A stretch of 64,000 bases of DNA from Arenicola marina (Eukaryota; Annelida; Polychaeta; Arenicolidae), in the NCBI GenBank assembly GCA_964019135.1, contig OZ025253.1:4283059-4347058 (forward strand). Reading direction: 5' to 3'. Of this stretch, positions 35,976 to 45,545 are shown in pieces. A program made the translations under genes and the position numbers. The notes below the pieces were generated by a model that was not told where the DNA came from, did no database searches, and worked only from the letters and a program-made list of their open reading frames with translations. Every line of letters starts with the position of its first letter. The first letter of the stretch is position 1.

Positions 35976-36814
35976 GTACCTTACCGGCTCTACATGTATG
36001 TACCTTACATGCTCTACATGTATGTACCTTTCATTGCTCTACACGTATGTACCTTACAGGCTCTAAGTGTATGCACCTTACAGGCTCTACATGTATGCAC
36101 CTTACAGGCCCTACATGTATGCACCTTACAGGCTCTACATTTATGTGCCTTACAGGCTCTACATGTATGCATCTTACAGGCTCTACATGTATGTACCTTA
36201 CAGGCGCTACATATATGTACCTTACAGGCTCTACATATATGTACGTTACAGGCTCTTGTTTCATGTATGTACCTTACAGGCTGTAGTTGCATGTATGCAC
36301 CTTACAGGCTCTACATGTATGTACCTTACATGCTCTACATGCATGTACCTTACAGGCTCTACATGTATGCACCTTACAGGCTCTAGCTACATGTATATAC
36401 GTTACATGCTCTACATGTATGCACCTTACAGGCTCTAGCTACATGTATATACGTTACATGCTCTACATGTATGCACCTTACAGGCTCGACATGTATGAAC
36501 CTTACAGGCCTTACATGTATGTACCTTACATGCTCTACATGTATGCACCTTACAGGCTCGACATGTATGAACCTTACAGGCCTTACATGTATGTACCTTA
36601 CATGCTCTACATGTATGCACCTTACAGGCTCGACATGTATGAACCTTACAGGCCTTACATGTATGTACCTTACAGGCCCTACATGTATGCACCTTACAGG
36701 CCCTACATGTATGCACCTTACATGCTCTACATGTATGCACCTTACAGGGTCCACATGTATGGACCTTACAGGCCCTACATGTATGCACCTTACAGGCTCC
36801 ACATGTATGGACCT
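35976..36814 (+). repeat. 24-bp tandem array derived from the 48-bp unit
   Basis: About 35 copies of CTCTACATGTATGTACCTTA plus CAGG, that is the 48-bp unit without its 24-bp TCCGACCCACC... half. Units are more diverged than in the 48-bp part. It shows the shorter ancestral or collapsed form beside the longer one. Confidence 0.9.
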
Positions 36815-36907
36815 TACAGTTACCGCGTATAATTATCTGGTATTGTTATGCAATGTAGCTACAATAACGTACATTGATGTTTTAGAATAGGTTGACCATG
36901 GTGGACT
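36815..36907 (+). repeat. 93-bp direct repeat, copy 1 (array edge)
   Basis: TACAGTTACCGCGTATAATT starts a 93-bp segment that recurs at 36976-37068 with one substitution. The copies lie 161 bp apart, with two or three 24-bp units between. The array edge and its unique flank were duplicated together. Confidence 0.9.
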
Positions 36908-36975
36908 TACAGGCCCTACATGTATGCACCTTACAGGCTCTACATGTATGTACCTTACAGGCTCTCTATGCACAT

Positions 36976-37068
36976 TACAGTTACCGCGTATAATTATCTG
37001 GTATTGTTATGCAATGTAGCTACAATAACGTACATTGATGTTTTAGAATAGGTTCACCATGGTGGACT
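36976..37068 (+). repeat. 93-bp direct repeat, copy 2
   Basis: Second copy of the segment at 36815-36907. This copy continues into unique sequence, so it is the original boundary or the outer product of the duplication. Confidence 0.9.
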
Positions 37069-37584
37069 GTCAAGTTGTGTAGACGACCTATTTTCCCGGC
37101 ACCACATATACCTGGGTAAGCGCAATGCGGGTATCAGAATTAAGGTCTGTGTATCCCAGGACTACGCGTGTGATATTCTCTGAAAACTACTTGGGACTAA
37201 CGACAATGAGTTGCATGACATATATTTGCAAAATGAATTAGGCCCACAATCGAATTCAGGCTAACACTACCAGCTGCTTACAAGCAGTAAAGGTCATGGT
37301 GTAATTTCGGTGTACTTCTAATGCAACGCCAGGCAACATCAAGTACCCGCATAGCTATAATTTAGTCAAAAATAGTCGCTATATGTAAATCATCTCTATT
37401 TGTGGGTGTCGTCAACGCTACGCATGTTCTGCGTCCGTCCAAAACACAGCATGGTGAACCAAATGAAATGGGACACATACATGTAACCTTCTTCCGAGAG
37501 GAAATACCTACTTTCAAAATGACCGATTTGAGACCGCCAGTCTTACATTATATATTACTACCCGCCCCGCTCGCTCTGCTCGCG
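37069..37584. other. Unique spacer, no gene seen
   Basis: About 500 bp of unique sequence between two arrays. Confidence 0.4.
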
Positions 37585-38312
37585 AAACGTCTAGCGATGT
37601 TTCCGCATGTAGTCCGCTTAACTGTAAAATTCGACACTGCATAACTGGTGTCTAGCGCCGTTTCCTCATGTAGTCCCCTTAACTCTAAAATAGGACTAGT
37701 GCGGTAGCTAATGTCTAGCGCTATTTCCGCTTAACTGTAAAATAGGGTACTGCGTTTACTGATGCCTAGCGCTGTTTTCGTATGTAGTCCGCTTAACTGT
37801 AAAATTGGATACTGCGGTAATTGGTGTCTAGCGCTGTTTCCGCATGTAGTCCGCTTAACTGTAAAATTGGATACTGCGGTAACTGGTGTCTAGCGCTGTT
37901 TCCGTATGTAGTCCGCTTAACTGTAAAATTGGATACTGCGGTAACTGGTGTCTGGCGCTGTTTCCGTATGTAGTCCCCTTAATTGTAAAATTGGATTATG
38001 CGGTAAATGGTGTCTAGCGCTGTTTCCGCATGTAGTCCGCTTAACTGTAAAATTGGATACTGCGGTAACTGGTGTCTAGCGCTGTTTCCGTATGTAGTCC
38101 GCTTAACTATAGAATTGGGTATTGCGGTAACTGGTGTCTAGCGCTGTTTCCGTATGTAGTCCCCTTAATTGTAAAATTGGATACTGCGGTAACTGGTGTC
38201 TAGCGCTGTTTCCGCATGTAGTCCGCCTAACTATAGAATTGGGTATTGCGGTAACTGTTGTCTAGCGCCGTTTCCTCATGCAGTCCGCTTAACTATAAAA
38301 TTGGACACTGCG
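37585..38312 (+). repeat. 62-bp tandem array, about 12 copies
   Basis: The unit contains GTCTAGCGCTGTTTCCGCAT and TGTAGTCCGCTTAACTGTAA. Copies are moderately diverged, and one is shortened near 37720. It is not a multiple of three and has no coding sign. Confidence 0.92.
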
Positions 38313-38689
38313 GTGTGGGACATTGTTGCTTTGATGACGGTTTGGGCATTGCTAGTAGCAATGTTCCTGTAGTTTCCTGTGCTACCGACATTACTGGGGG
38401 TATACGCGACGTATTTCTTCAATCCCCGCACACTCCCCTACTTCTCTGTCCCTCTCTCTTTCTCTCTCCAAAGGTCGAGAAATTTTTCAAATTGAAAGTC
38501 ACGCAGCCGTTGAAATAGCAATATTAACAAGAGCCGAAATCAGCCGGAGGCTGAGGCTTACTGACAGAAGTGACTTCATCTTTGACGCACACGTCTGTGA
38601 CACCATTTATGCGCCGAAACTATGGTACAGGCGATGACATGCAGAAACACATATACTATAAGCTGCTCCTGCCTCGTGCTGGCTACATG
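38313..38689. other. Unique sequence, left edge of a dispersed-repeat region
   Basis: Includes a pyrimidine-rich run at 38430-38470 and, at 38558-38571, TTACTGACAGAAGT, which recurs inverted at 41196-41209. Confidence 0.35.
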
Positions 38690-38850
38690 ATGCCTTCAGT
38701 GGGCAGACTGGGTTAAACAGCTCCTTGAACGAACAATTTGGGCTCAATAGCGCTATAAACGGGCAAATTGGAATAGTTACCGCCTTCAGCGGCCAATTTG
38801 GGCTAAACTTGGCCTTCGATGGCCAATTTGGGCTCAATAGTGCCGATATC
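38690..38850 (-). repeat. Degenerate 30-bp repeat (10-residue period on minus strand)
   Basis: About five diverged 30-bp units around GGCCAATTTGGGCTCAATAG. On the minus strand they read FSPNWPLKA-like decapeptides. The short open frame and decay of the units favour a non-coding minisatellite. Confidence 0.55.
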
Positions 38851-39618
38851 CCAAGGCAGTTCTAGCCCACACTGCCCACTGAAAGCCGTATTGGGCTCGC
38901 TGAAAGCGCAATTTAGCCCAAATTGAACCTCTACGATGCGGATGCTGGAATAGCACAATCTAACGGCTGCTGTTCAACGCGGGCTGTTTTCCCAGATAGA
39001 GGGCGCCATTTTGAGTGAATTCGGCCAAATCCCGAGTTTCTACGTGTCCTTGGTCCCGCCCTAATGCCTGTTCTCGGACTCGTCATTGCTAAATTACGGA
39101 GCCCTCTAGCGTCAAAACTAAGCGTGCTAGGCTAGAAGCGAATGCGGATTCCTCACCAAAGTCGACGTTTGCCCGTCCTTTCAAACCAGTCCCGACTCTC
39201 TAGCGTCGCTATTAAGCAAACGGCGGCCATCGCAAAGCAGACCCATTGCCGCTCGATATCGCCGTTGACTCATAATGGGAGCTTCAGCAAACGGGGGGTG
39301 CACCTCTTGCGAGCGCTGTAGCGGCCAAACTAAGCGTCCTAGAGCAATTCTATCGCCATTTACCATAGATAAGCTTACACTTGCCTCTCGCTTCATGCCA
39401 AATCTGGGCTCCCTAGCTCAAATATTAACCGAGTTACGGCCCTTTCAAGTTCAATACGCCGTTTAACGCGAGGTGCACGTCAGTTTTGACCTACACGTTT
39501 CCGTACCACAAACAAAGTTACGCCCGCCAGCAGTTGTCCCTTGATATAAGGTACAGCGTCAAATCAACCGGTAGTCGCTATGAGGTATAATAGTCCAGTA
39601 ATAGAGGTTATACAATTA

Positions 39619-39645
39619 TGACGTCATCACGTCATGGTGACGTCA
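39619..39645. promoter_or_regulatory. Cluster of CRE-type palindromes
   Basis: TGACGTCA occurs at 39619-39626 and 39638-39645 with a CACGTCA between. Further TGACGTCA sites lie near 40351, 40679 and 40692. They may be functional CREs or simply part of a dispersed repeat. Confidence 0.4.
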
Positions 39646-39996
39646 TGGCATGACGCACGGCAACGTCCAAATAACTAAACACAGACATTTATGCCCTCAA
39701 TCCAAAACGTTGATTAGAACGGCGGTAGGTCTGTTAGTTCTTCAGATATAGCTTCACCTAATTACCGAAACTTGCTATTCTTCACCATTATGGATAAATG
39801 AAAAACGAGCAGACGAAGAAAAGACTCTGCAGCTAAGATGAGAAGGATAATAATGCTTTACTGCCAATAGTAATCTGGAGACATATCTACCCTACCATTA
39901 TACGCAAAGATCGAAGGTCTAGCTAGTTTTTCTGATTTTTGACGAATTTGCTAAGTTAGAGGGAATTTGTATACTTTATCATTGGGAAAATCTTCG

Positions 39997-40010
39997 GTTG
40001 CCATGGAAAC
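39997..40010 (+). promoter_or_regulatory. RFX X-box motif
   Basis: GTTGCCATGGAAAC fits the RFX X-box consensus (GTTRCCATGGNAAC). RFX factors bind such sites in promoters of ciliary genes. No gene start is visible next to it. Confidence 0.45.
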
Positions 40011-41018
40011 GAAAATGAGGCGCGCGTTTGCCGTCAGCCTACCCTGATTCTCTTGTACACGTCCAGATCTCGCACCGAGGTAAAGCAAAGTGAGATTGCA
40101 TAACCGGAAGTACGTCATATTGAAGGAAGTTTGATTATCTCCATAGGGTCCCATGTTAAACGCCTTCGACTATATACCGAAAAGTTACAAGGCTATGTCA
40201 CCGTGTTTATAGTTAATGACTCATCCTACTACTATCCATCAACCACTGAAAACATAGAGCGTTGGCTTCAATAGGACGCCCGTGGGAGCCCCTGCAAGCC
40301 CCAAAAATCCCTATCTTTCACAATAGGGAAAATTTCAAAAAAAATCCTGTGACGTCAGTTCTTATCCGAATTTCATCTAGTAAGGACCATAGTTACTGGG
40401 TACCTTGTTTAACCAACGAAAAAATCCCGAAACTGTTTGATGCAGGCACCTATGAAATACGGGGCAAACAAAATTTCCCCAGCCTGAGAGATTGAGGGCT
40501 TTAACATGGGAGGTCCCATTGGGAATTGCCGTCACTCCTGGAACCGGAAGTAAGATTGGAACATATTGTTTTTATTATTCTGCTGAACTAGGAATCTTTT
40601 TCCCTACCATATGGCGCCATTTTTGTATTTTTAGCATTTTTTTCCGATTTTTGACGATTTTTTGTATGTACCAAAAGTGACGTCATCCTGACGTCATATG
40701 ACGCATGCAAAAAATCTCAGATTTCACAGGGGCTAATTTCATTTATATTTTTATGAGAGGCCAGAACACCAGAGTGATATCTTTAACCTAAAGTGGTCAA
40801 ATCGCAGCACAACCGTTCAAGGTCATCTTTGGCGTTTTTCGGAAAACATAAAACGTCATGTAGCTCGAAAATGAGTATGACGCGTCAAAAAGTGATCAAC
40901 GGCTGAAAGATGCGCCTTAAATAGTAGCACATTCTGAAACTTACCCGAAGTCTCTAGATCTAATATTAAGGGAGATAGACGCGTTCTTAACTTTTTTTTC
41001 AAAAAATCGCTGTGACCT

Positions 41019-41031
41019 TGACCTTTGACCT
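41019..41031 (-). promoter_or_regulatory. DR1 nuclear-receptor motif
   Basis: TGACCTTTGACCT is a perfect DR1 (AGGTCA repeated with one base between) on the minus strand, with an extra half-site at 41013. It sits in likely dispersed-repeat sequence. Confidence 0.4.
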
Positions 41032-41298
41032 ACATATGCCAATAACGAACTTAGCCGAGCTATTTCACCAGTCTACCTTTTGGTCAAGACCGATGCTCGT
41101 AGCTGTCGAATTACGACCTGTATCGAGCGGACAACAAAGGAGACAAACAAACATACATACAAATTTACAAACCGAACATAGTAGTATACTGACAGACTTC
41201 TGTCAGTAATAATGGACTAACTGTAAAGAAAGACAGTAAAATAGGCTTTCACGGCGACATACAAAGGTAGCAAAGTCCTTTTTTTGTCCTTTTTTGTC

Positions 41299-41566
41299 TA
41301 GAGAGGTCTGAAAGGGGTGAATGGCGACACGCGACACGCGATACTGGCATATTTGAAAAATCGACAGTCGACATTGACCCCTAAATTCCTACATTGAGGA
41401 CCGGCGAAAGTGACATCGACACAGCTAGTGGCATTTTAGAGAAAAAAAACGCTGAACCAAAAAGCCACAAGGAACCTCGTGAAAATTCGACATTCGACAC
41501 TGATAATTATAAAAAGTCGACACTGAACACTGGGACCCCCCTCCTACCTTTCCAGACCCCTATCTA
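41299..41566. mobile_element. Short inverted-repeat element related to the array-nested one
   Basis: Ends read TAGAGAGGTCTGAAAGGGG and (reverse complement) TAGATAGGGGTCTGGAAAGG. The interior contains GGCGACACGCGACACGCGAT and further TCGACA..GACAT motifs, like the elements at 18186 and 27011. It is 268 bp long with no clear target duplication and no coding capacity. Confidence 0.5.
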
Positions 41567-41584
41567 GCGTGTGCAGACGCGGGT

Positions 41585-41620
<36 letters not shown>

Positions 41621-41621
41621 A
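41585..41621 (+). repeat. (GCGGGC)n microsatellite
   Basis: About six GCGGGC units, pure GC and G-quadruplex-prone. Confidence 0.9.
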
Positions 41622-42180
41622 GCGAATTTGCGCCCGCGCAGATCTCTAATTACTACCAGTATGACTACCGGCCTGCCCCTGATATATGATATAGTGTTGC
41701 ATTCGGCGATAAGGCGTTCGGACTAATGTTATTAGTATTGGCACCCGACTATGCGGGGAAAGCGATAAGCACCCCAGTGTTATTTTTGACACATCCAAGG
41801 CGGCTGCAGACAGACGGACCGCTTATTAGTATAGATGATGATCATATATATCATGTTAATAACGAAAAGACGTGTGTACCACGGCTATAATAGGAAGTGA
41901 CACGGCCTGGACCGACAACGTGAGTTCTCGCACTTAATTGTCTTTGTGGGGCCCATTAAAAACACAAATTGGATACAATTTAATGAAATTCGTCCGAGAA
42001 AGTGAGATTAGTTGAGCGGGCCATACATACACCTCTCCGCCCATTCTTGATGGTTGGTTGTGCATAGACGCCCCTTGGACAATACGAAGAAAGTCCCCAC
42101 TCCTCTTCCGAATAAAATGCGCCTCCATCCGTATGCTCTTATAGTAAAATGCTAGAGTTGTAAAGGACGTATATGAAAGA
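41622..42180. other. Unique sequence, no gene seen
   Basis: Unique sequence between the GC hexamer run and a purine-rich tract. Confidence 0.4.
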
Positions 42181-42480
42181 CGGATAGAAACCAAGAAGAG
42201 ACGGATAGAGTTGGGAGGGGGGGCGAGAAATGAAGAGACAGATCGAGGAAGGGAAAAACTGAAGAGATAAACACAAAGCGCTGGACACATAGGGAGTGTG
42301 GCTGGGAAAGGATTAAGACACGGAAAATGAGAGCGTGATTCAGGGAAAGAGGTGAATGGAAAGAAAAACAGGGAGATAAAAGGAAAGAGAGAAGAAGGAA
42401 GAGAGAGGTGGGAAGAAGAAAGGAAGATAGATGCAGAGGGAGATATATATGTAGAGAGAATGGAAGAGCAAAGAGAGACA
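42181..42480 (+). repeat. Long purine-rich tract
   Basis: About 300 bp of strongly A/G-biased sequence (GAAGAGA-type) on the + strand, with few pyrimidines. Such tracts can form triplex DNA. Minus-strand frames here are leucine/serine-rich artefacts. Confidence 0.7.
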
Positions 42481-42506
42481 CAATATCGAGGATCGGATTG
42501 ATGAGG

Positions 42507-43400
42507 CTGAAGTGACCCCCCTGGACGGTACCCCTCCCCAGGCTGGAGTGACCCCCCTGGACGGTACCCCTCCCCAGGCTGGAGTGACCCCCCTGGACGG
42601 TACCCTCTTCTGATGGACTCCCCAAGCTAATGTGACTCCCCCCCCTAGAGTGACCCCCCAGGACGGTACCCCTCCCCAGGCTGGAGTGACCCCCCTGGAC
42701 GGTACCCGTCCCCCAAGCTAGAGTGACCCCCCTGGACGATACCCTCTTCTGATGGACTCCCCAGGCTAATGTGACCCCCCACCCCTAGAGTGACCCCCCT
42801 GGACGGTACCCTCTTCTGATGGACTCCCCAGGCTAATGTGACCCCCCCCCCTAGAGTGACCCCCCTGGACGGTACCCCTCCCCAGGCTGGAGTGACCCCC
42901 CTGGACGGTACCCGTCCCCCAAGCTAGAGTGACCCCCCTGGACGGTACCCTCTTCTGATGGACTCCCCAGGCTAATGTGACCCCCCTGGACGGTACCCGT
43001 TCACCAAGCTAGAGTGACCCCCCTGGACGGTACCCCTCCCCAGCCTGGAGTGACCCCTTGGACGGTACCCCTCCCCAGGCTGGAGTGACCTCCCCTGGAC
43101 GGTATACCTCTACAGGCTAAAGTGACCCCCCTGGACGTTACCCCTCCCCAGGCTGGAGTGACCCCCCCTGGACGGTATCCCTCTACAGGCTGGAGTGACC
43201 CCCCTGGACGTTACCCCTCCCCAGGCTGGAATGACCCCCTGGACGGTACCCCTCCCCAGGCTGGAATGACCCCCCTTGACGGTACCCCTCCCCCCGCTGG
43301 AGTGACCCCCCTGGACGGTACCCCTCTCCAGACTGGAGTGACCCCCTGGGCGGTACCCCTCACCTGGTGGACTCCCCAGGCTATAGGGAGTGACCCCCCC
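42507..43400 (+). repeat. 36-bp tandem array with longer compound units
   Basis: The basic unit joins CTGGAGTGACCCCCCTGGAC and GGTACCCCTCCCCAGG, about 25 copies. In 42600-43000 it is mixed with a CTCTTCTGATGGACTCCCCA segment, forming compound units repeated about four times. Minus-strand GGVPSRGVTPAW-type frames are artefacts. Confidence 0.93.
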
Positions 43401-44579
43401 CCTGACTGATTGTGCATCTGGCTGACATTGACCGTGTAATGCGGGACGACTGGATGCTGATACAGGACGCCCTGCCGGGGAGGGGGGGGGGCAGGGTGTG
43501 GTGGGACAAGGAGAGGTGGATACGCCAGGTTGTAGGGGAGGGAGCAATGGCAGGAGGGCAGGAGGGGTGGTGGGAGGGGGGGGGGGCAGAACGGAGCTAC
43601 GGGGAGCGAGCAGGAAGCTGAGGGTAGAAGGGTGGGCCTGGTTCCAGGGTGATATCCCCCACTCGCTCGTCGATGCCTGTAACAATCGACTGCAGCGCCA
43701 CCAGTTACTGTCGGTCCCTTCCGCAACTTATTGAGCGCAGATCTAACGCAGCTGCGTTGCTTATAACTCCACAGAGATAACCGTTTGCCCTTCTTACCGC
43801 CGCGTCATGTCTCCACTTTAGTCGCGTACCCATCCAAACCTGAAGAAGCTTTCTGGATACTTTTCGCCTCCGTTTTCCTGTCTACCGATTTGTCAAGCTC
43901 TCATGCAACCTGTCTCTGGCATCAGCCTTGCCAGGTTATCACTGTCACCAAATGTCACGAACTGGGAAATCGAATCTCGGTGTATACAGTTTTCTTTTCG
44001 TATTGCTTTGCAATACAGAAAAATCCAGTTTCAACACCTGACCATCAACCTTCTGGCTGAATCCGTGTCAGGCTTTCAACTATCCGCCCCGTTCCCCCCC
44101 CCCCCCCTCCTCCCCTCCCCAGATGGCCTTTTTCACTCACACGTTTTGCTGCTAAGGCCAGTCACGGCACAGGGAACCCCGACCTACTTCAGCCCGAGGC
44201 GTCCCTGGGGTCCCTGCAGACCCCCCCCCCCCCACCTCCCTTGGTTACCCCAAGCTGTTTTCCGCACCGACGTTATTTCCCGCGCTCTTCAGTTAGCTTA
44301 TATTGCGGCAATAACTAATTTTACTGCATTTTGCTCTCTTCGCTTATCTGGTAGGCACCACCACCCCTCCCCTCCCACCCGGTTGATTGCTTCATCGACC
44401 CTGACTAGCACCTGCCGCACTCCTTGCACCTAACTGTTCACTCTCACTCTGTTTGTGTCCCTCCTTCGCTTTCATTCCTAACACCTCCCTCTTCCAAGTC
44501 ACATCATCCAATATCTCTGCTCGCTTTCGCCTGCCCCACTCTCTCCTCCACTACCACCCTTCCCTTTTACTACCCCTCT
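43401..44579. other. Unique sequence, G-rich then mixed
   Basis: G-rich at 43470-43620. A perfect 14-bp palindrome AACGCAGCTGCGTT lies at 43745-43758. Poly-C runs occur at 44094-44110 and 44221-44233. No supported exon. Confidence 0.4.
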
Positions 44580-45545
44580 CCCATCTTACATCCCCCACTT
44601 GCTCGCCCTTCCCAGTCACCCCCCCCCCCCTACCCCCCTTCCTATCTAAATTCCCCACTTTATCCCCCTTCCCGGTAACCCCCCACCCCCACTACCCCCC
44701 TTCCTATCTAAATTCCCCACTTTATCCCCATTCCCGGTCACCCCCCCACTACCCCCCTTCCTATCTAAATTCCCAACTTCATCCCCCTTCCCGGTCACCC
44801 CCCCCCCCCCACCAACTACCCCCCCTTCCTATCTACATTCCCCACTTTATCCCCCTTCCCGGTCACTCCCACACTACCCCTCTTCCCCCCCCCCCCACTA
44901 CCCTCTTCCCTTCTACATCCTCCACTCCCTCCCCCTTTTCAGTCACTCCCCCATTCCCTTGTTCCCTTCTACATCCTCTTCCCTTTCACATCCCCCACTC
45001 TCCCTTTCCAGTCACGCCCCCCCCCCTCTCACTACCCATTTTCTCTTCTACATCCTCCACTCCCTCCCCCTTCCCAGTCACTTTCCCTCTTCCCTTTACA
45101 TCCTCCAATCTCTCCCCCTTCCCAGTCACTCGCACTACCGCTCTTGCCTTTCATATCCCCTACTCTCCTTTCCCAGTCAGCCCCGCCCCCTCCACTCCCG
45201 TCTTTCCCTCTACATCCTCCACTCCCTCCCCCTTCCCAGTCACTTTCCCACTCTCCCTCTTCCCTTTACAGCCTCCCCTCCCTCCCCCTTCCCAGTCACC
45301 CCCCCCCCTCCACTGCCCCTTTTCCCTTCTACATCCTCCACTCCCTCCCCCTTCCCAGTCACTCGCACTACCCCTCTTCCCTTTCATATCCCCCACTCTC
45401 CTTCCCAGTCACGCCCCCCCCCCCCTCACTACCCCCTTTCCTTCTACATCCCGCACTCTCTTCCCCTTCCCTTCTGCATCCCCAACTCTCTCCCCCTTGC
45501 CAGTCACATCCCCCACACTCCCTCTCTGTTCCCAGTCACACCCCC
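44580..45545 (+). repeat. Degenerate C/T-rich minisatellite (~50-65 bp)
   Basis: Units share CCCCCTTCCCAGTCAC and TTCCCTTCTACATCCTCCAC with variable spacing and poly-C runs. The Pro/Ser-rich frames across it (for example LPPFLSKFPTLSPFPVT) follow from base composition, and several overlap in different phases. Confidence 0.8.

Larger units (their letters stand above)
38558..41209. mobile_element. Possible dispersed element with 14-bp inverted ends
   Basis: TTACTGACAGAAGT (38558-38571) and its exact reverse complement (41196-41209) could be the ends of a 2.65-kb element. The interior carries motifs common in dispersed invertebrate repeats (TGACCTTGACCTTTGACCT, AACCGAGTTACGGCCCTTT, clustered TGACGTCA). 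There is no transposase and no target duplication. The right end is itself palindromic, so the pairing may be coincidental. Confidence 0.22.

Noticed and set aside
34522-36286. Two overlapping 500+ codon + frames and a 428-codon minus frame
   Set aside because: All are read-through of the 48-bp array, whose period is a multiple of three. None has an independent start, domain or flanking coding sequence.
39275-39466. 63-codon ATG frame with two CxxC-like cysteines
   Set aside because: It lies in sequence with hallmarks of dispersed repeats (AACCGAGTTACGGCCCTTT) and a near-duplicate segment 200 bp upstream. A CxxC pair alone is not enough for a gene call.
42152-42625. 157-codon Leu/Ser-rich minus-strand frame
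   Set aside because: It is the complement of the 42181-42480 purine tract joined to the 36-bp array. Composition-driven.
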